From contig NZ_SNWH01000005.1 in assembly GCF_004361885.1 (NCBI RefSeq), positions 1-64,000 on the forward strand: DNA of 64,000 nt, in the 5' to 3' direction. Origin of the DNA: Halomonas ventosae (GTDB taxonomy: Bacteria; Pseudomonadota; Gammaproteobacteria; Pseudomonadales; Halomonadaceae). The translations under genes were made by a program, and so were the position numbers. Shown piece by piece: positions 55,192-64,000 of the stretch. A model generated the notes under the pieces. That model ran no database searches. It saw only the letters and a list, made by a program, of their open reading frames with translations, and had not been told where the DNA came from. How positions within the stretch are numbered: position 1 is the stretch's first letter; every line of letters begins with the position of its first letter.

Positions 55192-56823
55192 ATGCAAGAC
55201 CTGACCCTGGTGATGGCTCAGCTCGACCCGCTGGTCGGCGACATTCCCGGCAACGCTGATCTCGCCATCGAGACCGTGCGTGAAGCACGCATTGAGCATG
55301 GTGCCGATATTGTGGTGCTGCCCGAACTCTTCCTCACCGGCTACCCGCCGGAGGATCTGCTGCTGCGCCCCTCCATGGAGACCCGGCTGCGCCATGCCCG
55401 GGCCCACATGGCCGAGAAGATGGCCCGCGACGTGATGGTCATCGTCGGCTATCCGGGGCGCCGTGAGGGGCATAACTGGAACCTGGCCGGGGTGCTCTAC
55501 AATGGCCAATGGCTCAGTGAGTACGCCAAGCAGGCGCTACCCAACTATGAGGTGTTCGATGAGCAGCGCTATTTCTCCCCGGGAACGCAGCCGCTGGTCA
55601 TCGAGCACAAGGGCGCCAAGCTCGGCATTCTGATCTGTGAGGATATCTGGGCGGAGGCGCCGGTGCGCCAGGCGAGCCTCGCCGGTGCCGATATCCTGGT
55701 TACCCTCAATGCCTCGCCGTTCCATCAGGACAAACCCGCCGAGCGCCTGCAACTGTTCGAGCAACGTGCCCGTGAGGTTGGGCTGCCGCTGGTCTACGTC
55801 AATATGATCGGCGGCCAGGACGAACTGGTGTTCGACGGTGGCTCGTGCTGCGTCGATGCCAGGGGCGAGCTGATGGTACAGGCACCGCACTGGGCGGTAG
55901 GGCTGATGCCGGTGCAGTTTGTGCGCGAGAAGGGCGTTTGGGAGCCCCGCCCTGGCGAGACCCAGGCCGAGGTCGCGCCGGAGGAGGATCTCTACGGCGC
56001 CCTGGTCACCGGCCTGCGTGACTATGTCAACAAGTGTCGTTTCGAAGGGGTCGTACTGGGGCTCTCCGGGGGGATCGATTCGGCGCTGTCGCTGGCCATC
56101 GCCGTCGATGCCCTGGGGGCGCAGCGCGTGCATGCCATGATGATGCCCTACCACTACACGGCGGATATCTCCATGGAGGATGCCGCCGAGCAAGCCCGGC
56201 TGCTGGGGGTTCGCTACGATGTCTTGTCCATCGAGCCGATGGTCGAGGCCTTCAACGAGAGCCTCGCCGAGAGTTTCGCCGGCACCCTGGCCGACACTAC
56301 CGAGGAGAACCTGCAGTCGCGCTGCCGGGGCGTGGTATTGATGGCGATCTCCAACAAGAAAGGCCTGATGGTGCTGTCCACCGGCAACAAGAGTGAGATG
56401 GCGGTGGGCTATGCGACCCTCTACGGCGACATGGTGGGGGGCTACAACGCCCTCAAGGACGTCTACAAGACCTGGGTCTATCGACTGGCGCGCTGGCGCA
56501 ACAGCCAGTCGCCGGCGATTCCCGAGCGGGTCATCACGCGCCCGCCCTCCGCCGAGCTGGCCCCGAATCAGCAGGATAGCGACTCGCTGCCGCATTACGA
56601 TGTCCTCGACGCCATCCTGGTGCGCTACATCGAAGGTGACATGAGCGCCGAGGCGATCATTGCTGCCGGCTTCGAGCGCGAGGACGTCTACAAGGTGGTC
56701 AAGCTGGTGGACCGCTGCGAGTACAAGCGCCGCCAGGCGCCGGTGGGGGTGCGGGTCACTCGTCGTGGCTTCGGCCGCGACCGCCGCTATCCCATCGTCA
56801 ACGGCTGGCAGCCGGGCGACTGA
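55192..56823 (+). CDS. nadE: Glutamine-dependent NAD+ synthetase
   Basis: Last step of NAD synthesis, amidating nicotinate adenine dinucleotide with glutamine-derived ammonia. The 543-residue product is a fusion. The N-terminal nitrilase-type glutaminase has its catalytic Glu in LPELFLTGYPPEDLL, Lys in AKQALPNYEVFDE and Cys in LGILICEDIW. The C-terminal ATP-pyrophosphatase synthetase has GLSGGIDSALS. The C-terminal RRGFGRDRRYPIVNGW is typical of the short proteobacterial form. Confidence 0.96.
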   Translation: MQDLTLVMAQLDPLVGDIPGNADLAIETVREARIEHGADIVVLPELFLTGYPPEDLLLRPSMETRLRHARAHMAEKMARDVMVIVGYPGRREGHNWNLAGVLYNGQWLSEYAKQALPNYEVFDEQRYFSPGTQPLVIEHKGAKLGILICEDIWAEAPVRQASLAGADILVTLNASPFHQDKPAERLQLFEQRAREVGLPLVYVNMIGGQDELVFDGGSCCVDARGELMVQAPHWAVGLMPVQFVREKGVWEPRPGETQAEVAPEEDLYGALVTGLRDYVNKCRFEGVVLGLSGGIDSALSLAIAVDALGAQRVHAMMMPYHYTADISMEDAAEQARLLGVRYDVLSIEPMVEAFNESLAESFAGTLADTTEENLQSRCRGVVLMAISNKKGLMVLSTGNKSEMAVGYATLYGDMVGGYNALKDVYKTWVYRLARWRNSQSPAIPERVITRPPSAELAPNQQDSDSLPHYDVLDAILVRYIEGDMSAEAIIAAGFEREDVYKVVKLVDRCEYKRRQAPVGVRVTRRGFGRDRRYPIVNGWQPGD

Positions 56824-56884
56824 CAGCGCCGAGCGCCCAATGAATTGCGCTCCCAAAGAATGTGGAGCCACAGGACAGGTTGTC

Positions 56885-56967
56885 GTGGGAGCTTTGCTTG
56901 CAAAGCGATTGGTGCGCCGCTGAGGCTACCGCTTCGCGGCGGATCGCGCTGCAAGCAGCACTCCCAC
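56885..56967. repeat. REP/BIME-like imperfect inverted repeat
   Basis: GTGGGAG (56885) through CTCCCAC (56967) form a long imperfect hairpin with matching inner blocks TGCTTGC/GCAAGCA and GCGAT/ATCGC. It lies between convergent nadE and bamD and probably also ends transcription. It resembles the GTGGGAGC-type REP elements of Pseudomonas and halomonads. Confidence 0.75.
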
Positions 56968-56985
56968 AGGGAGCTGTCGTCGTCC

Positions 56986-57801
56986 TCAGGCCGAGAGCGC
57001 CGGGGCGTCCACGTAGCGCGGTTCGAAGGTGCGGCCGCGCAGCTGATCGTGGTCAGGGGCGTTGTCGATCAGCACCTGCAGGGTTTCGCGGGCGCGGTCG
57101 AGCATGTTGAGGCCCAGGTAGCCTTCCACCATCACTGCCAGGGCGTCATGGGTGGCCTCGGACTGCGGGTAGTGCTCGATTACCCAACGGCCGCGCTCCA
57201 CGGCGGCCAGGTAAGCGCCCTTGCGCAGGTAGAAGTCAGCGACATGCAGCTCATGGCGGGCCAGCACATTACGCAGGTAGACGATGCGCTGTCGCGCATC
57301 GGGGGCGTACTGGCTGTTCGGGAAGCGCTGAATCAGTTCGCGGAAGTCGCCGTAGGCATCGCGGGTGGCGCCCAGGTCGCGCTTGGCGATGTCGATCAGC
57401 CGCAGCCGCTCGAGGCTGAAGCGCCCGGCCTGCCAGGCGGCCATGCCGCGCATGTAGTAAGCGTAGTCCACCTGGGGGTGGTCGGGATGCAGACGGATGA
57501 AGCGACTGGCGGCGGCGCGCGCGCCTTCCCAGTCTTCGGTCGTGTAGTAGGCGTAGATCAGCTCCAGCTGGGCCTGCTGGGCATGCTCGCCGAAGGGGTA
57601 GCGGGTATCGATGGCCTCCAGCCGGTTGATGGCAGTGGTGTAGCGACCATCCTCCAGGGCCTCGCGAGCCTCTTCGTAGAGCTGGCGCTCGGCGACGCCC
57701 TCGAGTTCGTCTTTCTGGGAGTCGGTGCTGGCGCAGCTGGCCAGCAGGACGCCGGCCAGCAGCAGGGAGGCCAGGCGGGCAGGGGCGGTGATAACGCGCA
57801 T
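56986..57801 (-). CDS. bamD: Outer-membrane assembly lipoprotein BamD
   Basis: Essential lipoprotein of the BAM complex that inserts outer-membrane beta-barrels. The 271-residue product has a signal peptide with lipobox LLASC (Cys at about 23), then TPR repeats ([50 protein letters not shown]). It is divergent from rluD, as in other gammaproteobacteria. The start [12 protein letters not shown] was chosen because it gives a standard signal peptide. Confidence 0.95.
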   Translation of the reverse strand: MRVITAPARLASLLLAGVLLASCASTDSQKDELEGVAERQLYEEAREALEDGRYTTAINRLEAIDTRYPFGEHAQQAQLELIYAYYTTEDWEGARAAASRFIRLHPDHPQVDYAYYMRGMAAWQAGRFSLERLRLIDIAKRDLGATRDAYGDFRELIQRFPNSQYAPDARQRIVYLRNVLARHELHVADFYLRKGAYLAAVERGRWVIEHYPQSEATHDALAVMVEGYLGLNMLDRARETLQVLIDNAPDHDQLRGRTFEPRYVDAPALSA

Positions 57802-57925
57802 CGTGATCCTCGTGTCTAACAACCCGGACGACCGTGGTAGAATCGGCCAATATCTGCCCACTATAAAGCACCTTGCGGCGAAACGCAGTCATCGCGCCCG
57901 GTGCGCAAAGGCCCAGTCTCGACCC

Positions 57926-58885
57926 ATGCCCCAGACCCTCAAAGCACAGCATCGCGTTCCCGAACGCATGGCGGGCTTGCGCCTTGACCAGGCCGCCGCC
58001 GAACTCTTCGCCGACTTTTCCCGGGAGCGGCTCAAGGCCTGGATCAAGAGCGGGGCTCTGACCCTGGATGGCAGCCCGGCCAAGCCCAAGGACAAGGTCT
58101 ACGGTGGCGAGGCTTTGGCCCTGGCCGCTGAGATCGAGGAGGATACCCGCTTCGAGCCCGAGGATATTCCCCTGACGGTGGTCTACGAGGACGATCAGCT
58201 GCTGGTGATCGACAAGCCGCCAGGGCTGGTGGTGCATCCCGCCGCCGGCAATCCCGACGGTACCCTGCTTAATGCCCTGCTGCACCATGACTCGGCGCTG
58301 GCATCCCTTCCCCGGGCAGGTATCGTCCACCGCCTGGACAAGGACACCAGCGGGCTGATGGTGGTGGCCAGGACCCTCGCCGCCCAGACCGCGCTGGTTG
58401 AGCAACTCCAGGCGCGCAGCGTCTCGCGGGAGTACGATGCCGTGGTGGTCGGGGTAATGACCGCCGGCGGCACCGTGGACGCGCCCATCGGCCGCCACCC
58501 GCGCGACCGCAAGCGCCAGGCGGTGAATGACTCGGGCAAGCCGGCGGTCACCCACTACCGGGTGGTGGAGCGCTTCCGCGCCCATACCCATGTGCGCTGC
58601 AAGCTCGAGACCGGCCGCACTCACCAGATCCGGGTACACCTGGCCCACCTGCGCTATCCGCTGATCGGCGACCCGGTCTACGGCGGGCGCCTCAAGCTGC
58701 CCGCCGGCGCCGGCGAGATGCTCAAGGAGATCCTGCGTGAGTTCCCGCGCCAGGCGCTGCATGCCCGCAAGCTGGCCTTCATGCATCCAGAGAGCGGCAG
58801 GCGGATGGCATTTCGTGCGCCGCTGCCGGATAACCTGCTGATGCTGCTCGACTACCTGCGCGAAGACCGCGAGACCATGCGCTAA
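57926..58885 (+). CDS. rluD: 23S rRNA pseudouridine(1911/1915/1917) synthase
   Basis: Forms pseudouridines in helix 69 of 23S rRNA. The 319-residue product has an S4 domain (about 18-75, [21 protein letters not shown]). The RluA-type catalytic motif is [15 protein letters not shown], with the nucleophilic Asp. [14 protein letters not shown] and [10 protein letters not shown] follow. It is followed within 11 bp by pgeF, the conserved rluD-pgeF(-clpB) order of E. coli. Confidence 0.95.
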   Translation: MPQTLKAQHRVPERMAGLRLDQAAAELFADFSRERLKAWIKSGALTLDGSPAKPKDKVYGGEALALAAEIEEDTRFEPEDIPLTVVYEDDQLLVIDKPPGLVVHPAAGNPDGTLLNALLHHDSALASLPRAGIVHRLDKDTSGLMVVARTLAAQTALVEQLQARSVSREYDAVVVGVMTAGGTVDAPIGRHPRDRKRQAVNDSGKPAVTHYRVVERFRAHTHVRCKLETGRTHQIRVHLAHLRYPLIGDPVYGGRLKLPAGAGEMLKEILREFPRQALHARKLAFMHPESGRRMAFRAPLPDNLLMLLDYLREDRETMR

Positions 58886-58895
58886 GGACCCCGTG

Positions 58896-59651
58896 ATGAG
58901 CGATACCTTCGACCTGCGCCCGACCGCCATCCGGCCTGACTGGCCGGCACCGGAGAGCGTGGGCGCCTTCGTTACCACTCGCGAGACTGGCCCCAGCCAG
59001 GGCCCTTTCGCTGCCTTCAATCCCGCCGAGAAGCTGGGCGACAACCCGGACCACGTGGCGCTGTGCCGCCGCCAGCTGGGGAAGGAAGTGGGCGATGGCC
59101 GCCCGCTTTTGTGGCTCGACCAGGTGCATGGCGCTCGAGTGCAGCACGCCTACTCCGACGCCCGACCCCAGGCGGATGCCGCGGTGGCCAGGAATCGCGA
59201 TTACGCCTGCGTGGTACTCACCGCCGACTGCCTGCCGATATTCCTCTGCGACCGCAGCGGCGAACGGGTGGCGGTGGCCCATGGTGGCTGGCGCGGGCTG
59301 GCCGGCGGAGTGATCGAGGCCACGGTGGGGGCGATGGGCCTGCCGCCGGAGGAGCTGATGGCCTGGCTGGGCCCGGCGATCTCCAACGCCCAGTTCGAGG
59401 TCGGCCCCGAGGTCCAGCAGGCTTTCGTCGGCGTGCACCCGGAGACCGAGGTGGCCTTCGATCCCAGCCCCTACCGGCTCGGCCACTACATGGCCGATCT
59501 CTACAAGCTGGCTCGCCTGCGTCTCGAGCGCCTGGGTGTCGCCCATATCAGCGGCGGCCATTTCTGCACCGCCTGCGAGCCGCGCTTTTATTCCTACCGC
59601 CGCGATGATGGCCTCACTGGCCGCATGGCCAGTGTGATCTGGCTGCGCTGA
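58896..59651 (+). CDS. pgeF: Peptidoglycan editing factor PgeF (YfiH, multicopper polyphenol oxidase family)
   Basis: A 251-residue DUF152/laccase-like protein that removes wrongly incorporated amino acids from peptidoglycan precursors. The metal site residues are QVHGARV (His), LTADCLPIF (Cys) and AHGGWRGLAGG (His). CTACEPRFYSYRRD is at the C-terminus. ATG 58896 follows AAGGA; a GTG three bases upstream is possible. It lies between rluD and clpB as in E. coli. Confidence 0.93.
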   Translation: MSDTFDLRPTAIRPDWPAPESVGAFVTTRETGPSQGPFAAFNPAEKLGDNPDHVALCRRQLGKEVGDGRPLLWLDQVHGARVQHAYSDARPQADAAVARNRDYACVVLTADCLPIFLCDRSGERVAVAHGGWRGLAGGVIEATVGAMGLPPEELMAWLGPAISNAQFEVGPEVQQAFVGVHPETEVAFDPSPYRLGHYMADLYKLARLRLERLGVAHISGGHFCTACEPRFYSYRRDDGLTGRMASVIWLR

Positions 59652-59767
59652 AAACAGCGCCGAGCGGCAAGCATCCAGGAGCCCCAGGCTGGCTCCCTGT
59701 CGTTTTGAGCCATCCAGGCTTGGCGCTTGACTTGCGTCAACCTCTGCTCCCTTTCCCTGGCCGCCGA

Positions 59768-59798
59768 CTTGAAAGCCGGCCACGCCGACTCCATTGAT
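59768..59798 (+). promoter_or_regulatory. Sigma-32 (RpoH)-type heat-shock promoter of clpB
   Basis: A perfect CTTGAAA (59768-59774), then 15 bp, then TCCATTGAT (59790-59798). The RpoH pattern is CTTGAAA-N11-16-CCCATNT. It lies about 70 bp before the clpB ATG, and the pairing with a heat-shock gene supports it. Confidence 0.75.
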
Positions 59799-59869
59799 AA
59801 CGTCAAGATACCTAGACAGGGTCAAATGGCGCGTCCGACCGCGCCGTCATCCCGATGGAGGAAGTGTTT

Positions 59870-62461
59870 ATGCGTTTCGACAAGTTCACCGCCAAGCTGC
59901 AGAACGCCGTGGCGGACGCCCAGTCGCTGGCTGTGGGGCGCGGCCACAATCAGCTGGAGCCCGGCCATCTGCTGCTGGCGTTGCTGGAGGCCACCGATAC
60001 TGGCGTCAAGGCGCTGATCCAGAAGGCCGGTGGTGATGCCGCCCGGCTGCGCGACGCCTTGGTGGGCCACCTCGACGACCTGCCCAAGGTCGCTGAGTTC
60101 ACCGGCGAGGTGCAGCCCTCACGCGACCTGATCAAGCTGTTCAACCTCACCGACCGCGAGGCCCAGAAGCGCGGCGACCAGTACATTGCCAGCGAATTGG
60201 TGCTGCTGGCGGCGCTGGAAATGGGCGGCGCGGTGACCAAGCTGCTGACCCAGGCCGGCATCACCCGCAAGGCGCTGGAGACGGCCGTCGACAGCGTGCG
60301 CGGCGGCGAGAAAGTCGATGATCCTAATGCCGAAGACCAGCGCGAGGCGCTGGAGAAGTACACCCTGGACCTCAATGAGCGGGCGGCCAGCGGCAAGATC
60401 GACCCGGTAATCGGCCGCGATGACGAGATCCGCCGTACTATCCAGGTACTGCAGCGGCGCACCAAGAACAACCCGGTACTGATCGGCGAGCCCGGCGTGG
60501 GCAAGACTGCCATCGTCGAGGGCCTGGCCCAGCGCATCGTCGATGGCGAGGTGCCCGAAGGGCTCAAGGACAAGCGCGTGCTGTCGCTGGACATGGGCGC
60601 CCTGCTGGCCGGGGCCAAGTTCCGCGGCGAGTTCGAGGAGCGCCTCAAGGCGGTGCTCAAGGAGCTGGCCCAGGAGGAGGGCCGGGTGATCCTGTTCATC
60701 GACGAGCTGCACACCATGGTCGGCGCCGGCAAGGCCGAGGGCTCCATGGATGCCGGCAACATGCTCAAACCCGCCCTGGCCCGCGGCGAGCTGCACTGCG
60801 TGGGCGCGACCACGCTGGACGAGTACCGCAAGTACATCGAGAAGGACGCCGCCCTGGAGCGTCGCTTCCAAAAGGTGCTGGTGGACGAGCCCTCCGAGGA
60901 GGACACGGTGGCGATCCTGCGCGGTCTCAAGGAGCGCTATGAAGTGCATCACGGGGTCGACATCACCGATGGCGCGATCATCGCTGCGGCCAAGCTTTCG
61001 GCCCGCTACATCACTGATCGCCAGCTGCCTGACAAGGCCATCGATCTGATCGACGAGGCCTCCTCGCGCATCCGCATGGAGCTTGACTCCAAGCCTGAGG
61101 AGATGGACCGCCTCGATCGCCGGCTGATCCAGCTCAAGATGGAGCGCGAGCACCTCAAGAAGGAGACCGACGAGGCCTCGAAGAAGCGTCTCGAGAGCCT
61201 CGAGGAGCAGATCAATGAGCTCGAGCGCGAGTACGCCGACCTCGATGAGATCTGGAAGGCCGAGAAGGCCAGCATCCAGGGTGCGGCCCAGTTCAAGGAC
61301 GCCCTCGACAAGGCACGCATTGACCTTGAGCAGGCGCGGCGCCAGGGCGATCTGGCGCGGATGTCGGAGATCCAGTACGGTGTGATTCCCGAGCTGGAGA
61401 AGAAGATCGCCGAAGCCGGCGAGGCCGAGGCCGATACCGATACTTCCAAGCATCGGCTGCTGCGCTCCAACGTCACCGAGGAGGAGATCGCCGAGGTGGT
61501 CTCGCGCTGGACCGGCATCCCGGTGGCCAAGATGCTCGAGGGTGAGCGCGACAAGCTGCTGCGCATGGAAGAGGCGCTGCATGAGCGGGTGATCGGCCAG
61601 GACGAGGCGGTGGCCGCCGTGGCCAACGCCGTGCGCCGCTCGCGGGCCGGCCTCGCCGACCCCAACCGGCCCAATGGCTCCTTTTTGTTCCTCGGCCCCA
61701 CCGGGGTGGGTAAGACGGAGCTGTGCAAGTCGCTGGCCAACTTCCTCTTCGATACCGAAGAGGCGATGGTACGCATCGACATGTCGGAGTTCATGGAGAA
61801 GCACTCCGTGGCACGCCTGATTGGCGCGCCTCCCGGCTATGTCGGCTATGAGGAGGGTGGCTACCTGACCGAGGCGGTGCGCCGCAAGCCCTACTCGGTG
61901 CTGCTGCTCGACGAGGTGGAGAAGGCCCATGCCGACGTCTTCAACATCCTGCTGCAGGTGCTCGAGGATGGCCGCCTCACCGATGGCCAGGGGCGCACCG
62001 TGGATTTTCGCAACACGGTGATCGTGATGACGTCCAATATGGGCTCGGACATCATCCAGCGCATGGGCGGCGACGATTCGGACTACGACCAGATGAAGGA
62101 GATGGTGATGGCGGTGGTCGGCGACCACTTCCGCCCCGAGCTGATCAATCGCATCGACGAGGTAGTGGTATTCCACGCCCTTGGCCAGGCGCAGATCCAG
62201 GCCATCGCCGAGATCCAGCTCGATCGCCTGCGGGCACGACTCGCCGAGCACGATCTGCGCCTCGAGATCAGCCAGGCGGCGCTGGCCCTGCTGGCCGAGG
62301 TGGGCTTCGACCCGGTATTCGGTGCTCGGCCGCTCAAGCGGGCCATCCAGAGCCGTATCGAGAACCCGCTGGCCCAGGACCTGCTGGCCGGCAAGTTCTC
62401 GCCCGGAGAGGTTATTCATGTCGAAGCAGACGGTGACCAGCTGGTGTTCCAGCAGCGCTGA
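59870..62461 (+). CDS. clpB: ATP-dependent disaggregase ClpB
   Basis: Hexameric AAA+ chaperone that with DnaK rescues aggregated proteins. The 863-residue product has an N-domain (1-145) and NBD1 with [13 protein letters not shown] and [12 protein letters not shown]. The coiled-coil middle domain lies at about 400-520. NBD2 has [12 protein letters not shown] and [12 protein letters not shown], and pore-loop GYVGYEEGG is present. The start [11 protein letters not shown] follows GGAGGA. A terminator follows at 62577-62612. Confidence 0.97.
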   Translation: MRFDKFTAKLQNAVADAQSLAVGRGHNQLEPGHLLLALLEATDTGVKALIQKAGGDAARLRDALVGHLDDLPKVAEFTGEVQPSRDLIKLFNLTDREAQKRGDQYIASELVLLAALEMGGAVTKLLTQAGITRKALETAVDSVRGGEKVDDPNAEDQREALEKYTLDLNERAASGKIDPVIGRDDEIRRTIQVLQRRTKNNPVLIGEPGVGKTAIVEGLAQRIVDGEVPEGLKDKRVLSLDMGALLAGAKFRGEFEERLKAVLKELAQEEGRVILFIDELHTMVGAGKAEGSMDAGNMLKPALARGELHCVGATTLDEYRKYIEKDAALERRFQKVLVDEPSEEDTVAILRGLKERYEVHHGVDITDGAIIAAAKLSARYITDRQLPDKAIDLIDEASSRIRMELDSKPEEMDRLDRRLIQLKMEREHLKKETDEASKKRLESLEEQINELEREYADLDEIWKAEKASIQGAAQFKDALDKARIDLEQARRQGDLARMSEIQYGVIPELEKKIAEAGEAEADTDTSKHRLLRSNVTEEEIAEVVSRWTGIPVAKMLEGERDKLLRMEEALHERVIGQDEAVAAVANAVRRSRAGLADPNRPNGSFLFLGPTGVGKTELCKSLANFLFDTEEAMVRIDMSEFMEKHSVARLIGAPPGYVGYEEGGYLTEAVRRKPYSVLLLDEVEKAHADVFNILLQVLEDGRLTDGQGRTVDFRNTVIVMTSNMGSDIIQRMGGDDSDYDQMKEMVMAVVGDHFRPELINRIDEVVVFHALGQAQIQAIAEIQLDRLRARLAEHDLRLEISQAALALLAEVGFDPVFGARPLKRAIQSRIENPLAQDLLAGKFSPGEVIHVEADGDQLVFQQR

Positions 62462-62576
62462 GCCCGCTGGCCAGCAAGCCGCATCGCATGGCGCCATCAA
62501 CCAGTAGCCTGCCGCCCCGTGTCATCGGGCGGCAACGGTCTACACTGAGATTTAGGTTGCGTCCTGTAACCCCCTT

Positions 62577-62612
62577 GCCCGTCCCTTCCCCCGAGTGGAC
62601 GGGCTTTTTTTT
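62577..62612 (+). terminator. Rho-independent terminator of clpB
   Basis: GCCCGTC (62577-62583) pairs with GACGGGC (62598-62604), followed by eight T. Confidence 0.92.
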
Positions 62613-62723
62613 GGGTGTTTTGCCAATCGGCGTGAAAATAGCGGGAACCATGCCCCTCTCCTGACCTCGGGGAGCGAATCGCGTACTCTTTATTGCCTCT
62701 TTTGATTGCCAGGAAGCCTGCCG

Positions 62724-63242
62724 ATGCAGACCGGTATCGCCTTTCGTCCCTCGCTACTGCTGCTGGCATGCCTGGCATCGTTCTCTCTTGCCTTGGCCGC
62801 GCCGCTTGCCGAGCCCACGGGTAAGGTGTTGCTGACCCTCAGTGGTGACATTGCCCACTCCAACAAGGGAGACGAGGCGCACTTCGATCGGGCCATGCTC
62901 GACGCCTTGCCATCGCATGTCATCGAGACCCATACACCCTGGCATCGCGGTAAGGGGCGCTACGAGGGTCCATTGATCCGGGCCCTGCTCGAGAGGGTCG
63001 GTGCTGATGATGCCGAACAGGTGCGCATTCGCGCACTCAACCATTACGAAGCGCAGGTGCCGGTGGCAGATTTCCGACGCCATGACGTGATCCTGGCCAT
63101 GACCCGGGACGGTGAGCCGCTGTCCATCCGCGAGTATGGACCGCTGTTCGTGCTCTACCCCTTCGATGAGCATCCGGAACTGCTGACCGAGGCCATTCGC
63201 TTCCGTTCGGTGTGGCACGTCGAGCGGATCATCGTGCCTTGA
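62724..63242 (+). CDS. Periplasmic protein with oxidoreductase molybdopterin-binding-like domain
   Basis: A 172-residue exported protein. The signal peptide is about 1-26 ([18 protein letters not shown]). A domain resembling the small molybdopterin-binding fold follows ([52 protein letters not shown]). No cofactor-binding cysteine is seen, so it may sense a ligand rather than catalyse. Its stop overlaps the TTG start of the following histidine kinase, so the two form a sensor pair. AGGA precedes the ATG; an upstream ATG at 62706 lacks a signal-peptide context. Confidence 0.75.
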   Translation: MQTGIAFRPSLLLLACLASFSLALAAPLAEPTGKVLLTLSGDIAHSNKGDEAHFDRAMLDALPSHVIETHTPWHRGKGRYEGPLIRALLERVGADDAEQVRIRALNHYEAQVPVADFRRHDVILAMTRDGEPLSIREYGPLFVLYPFDEHPELLTEAIRFRSVWHVERIIVP

Positions 63243-64000
63243 CTCGCTTTGGCCTGCTGCACTACCCCCTGCGACTCAAGCTAGGTGCCATCGCCGCCCT
63301 GGTGTTTTTTGCCGCCGCTCTGGTGGTGGTTGGCCTGGTGGCCTGGCGGCAGGACAGCCTGGCCGCGAGCGTGGGTGGCGATGCCACCTGGCATGCCTAC
63401 AAGCTGGACCGCGACACCGTGCAGCTGCGCAGCTTTCTCGCCCAGCCCGAAGCGGTCCTCTCCGGACTGCGGCTGCGCTTCGAGCTCTTCTACAGCCGCC
63501 TGACCCTGATGCGCCAGGGCGATGTCACCGAGCTGGTCGCCCAGATTCCCGCGGCTGTTGACCTTATCGATGAGATCGAGGCACGCATCGAGGCGCTGGA
63601 CGACGCCATCGCAGGGCTTGCCTCGCTGGAAATGGAGTCCCGGCAGGACCTGGAGCAGCGCCTGGAGGTGCTGGGCAACCGTACCGAGCGCCTGGTAATC
63701 GCCATCAATGGCTACCTGGCCGAGAGCGCGACCCACGAGCGGCGCCAGCTTCAGTGGCTCTATGGCCTGCTGCTGGTGCTTATCCTCGCCATGAGCTTCG
63801 CCGCCCTGCTGGTGGCGATGATGCTGTTCCGCGAGGCACGCGACAACGCCGCGGCCCGCCGCGACCTGGAGACACTCAGCCACGAGTTGCAGGCCACCGC
63901 GCGGCGTGCGGAGTCGGCGAGCCGGGCCAAGTCGGAGTTCCTGGCCACCGTGAGCCACGAGATACGTACCCCGCTCAATGGCGTCATCGGCATGAGTGAC
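63239..64000 (+). CDS. Sensor histidine kinase, N-terminal part, TTG start, cut by window end
   Basis: An open frame of 254 codons to the window edge, starting at TTG 63239 and overlapping the preceding stop codon by 2 bases. The first membrane helix is at about 18-38 ([18 protein letters not shown]). A helical periplasmic region follows ([19 protein letters not shown]), then a second helix at about 175-198 ([19 protein letters not shown]) and a coiled linker. The HisKA phospho-acceptor block is [19 protein letters not shown], with His240. The HATPase domain and any receiver lie beyond the window. No ATG or GTG start is nearby; the TTG is inferred from overlap with the partner gene. Confidence 0.88.
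   Translation, partial: MTRFGLLHYPLRLKLGAIAALVFFAAALVVVGLVAWRQDSLAASVGGDATWHAYKLDRDTVQLRSFLAQPEAVLSGLRLRFELFYSRLTLMRQGDVTELVAQIPAAVDLIDEIEARIEALDDAIAGLASLEMESRQDLEQRLEVLGNRTERLVIAINGYLAESATHERRQLQWLYGLLLVLILAMSFAALLVAMMLFREARDNAAARRDLETLSHELQATARRAESASRAKSEFLATVSHEIRTPLNGVIGMSD

Noticed and set aside
57269..59044. 591-codon minus-strand frame opposite rluD and pgeF
   Set aside because: The sequence is antisense to two well-supported genes and shows no family motif.

Overview
The window is GC-rich, densely coded gammaproteobacterial chromosome, most likely from a Halomonas-like member of the Halomonadaceae. This is inferred from protein resemblance and gene order; no 16S gene is present. The run ispB / rplU-rpmA-obgE-proB / rpsT-murJ / ribF-ileS-lspA-fkpB-ispH / minor pilins follows the order known from Pseudomonas aeruginosa, with three local insertions.

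Layout. 1-206: 3' end of a group II intron, a terminator and a 7-bp tandem repeat beside uvrA. 207-6930: uvrA, an MFS transporter, ssb, an RmlD-like protein and an acyltransferase. 7003-8749: fabA-fabB. 9028-10887: a dual GGDEF-EAL c-di-GMP enzyme behind a sequence that closely matches a flagellar sigma-28 promoter. 10846-19867: ten co-directional, mostly overlapping minus-strand genes that form a light or oxidative-stress cluster: renalase-like FAD protein, CbiX-like chelatase, LitR/CarH-type MerR regulator, photolyase, NTF2-like protein, SDR, amine oxidase-like flavoprotein, DUF1365, Cfa-like methyltransferase and DUF2878. An 11-bp direct repeat of TGTAYA lies upstream. 19971-26696: TIGR01777 epimerase, RapA, a TlpA-like thioredoxin, a small membrane protein, UspA and DUF808.

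27131-31762 is a graveyard of restriction systems on the 3' side of a tRNA-Pro gene. It holds a broken hsdR joined to a ygjP fragment, and a gutted hsdM joined to a GmrSD-type nuclease tail. An intact HTH-PIN toxin-antitoxin pair sits between them. 32235-46504 is the housekeeping block. It is interrupted by two accessory insertions whose effector genes are both frameshifted: DUF433/DUF5615 by an 11-bp tandem duplication, and an Rpn-family nuclease by a 1-bp loss.

46705-53642 encodes the type IV pilus minor pilins and PilY1, with a FimU/FimT-like pilin on the opposite strand at the far end. 54788-62461 holds a PP0621-family protein, nadE, bamD, rluD, pgeF and clpB; clpB has a sigma-32-like promoter. 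The window ends in a molybdopterin-domain periplasmic protein coupled to a sensor histidine kinase that starts with TTG and is cut off by the window edge.
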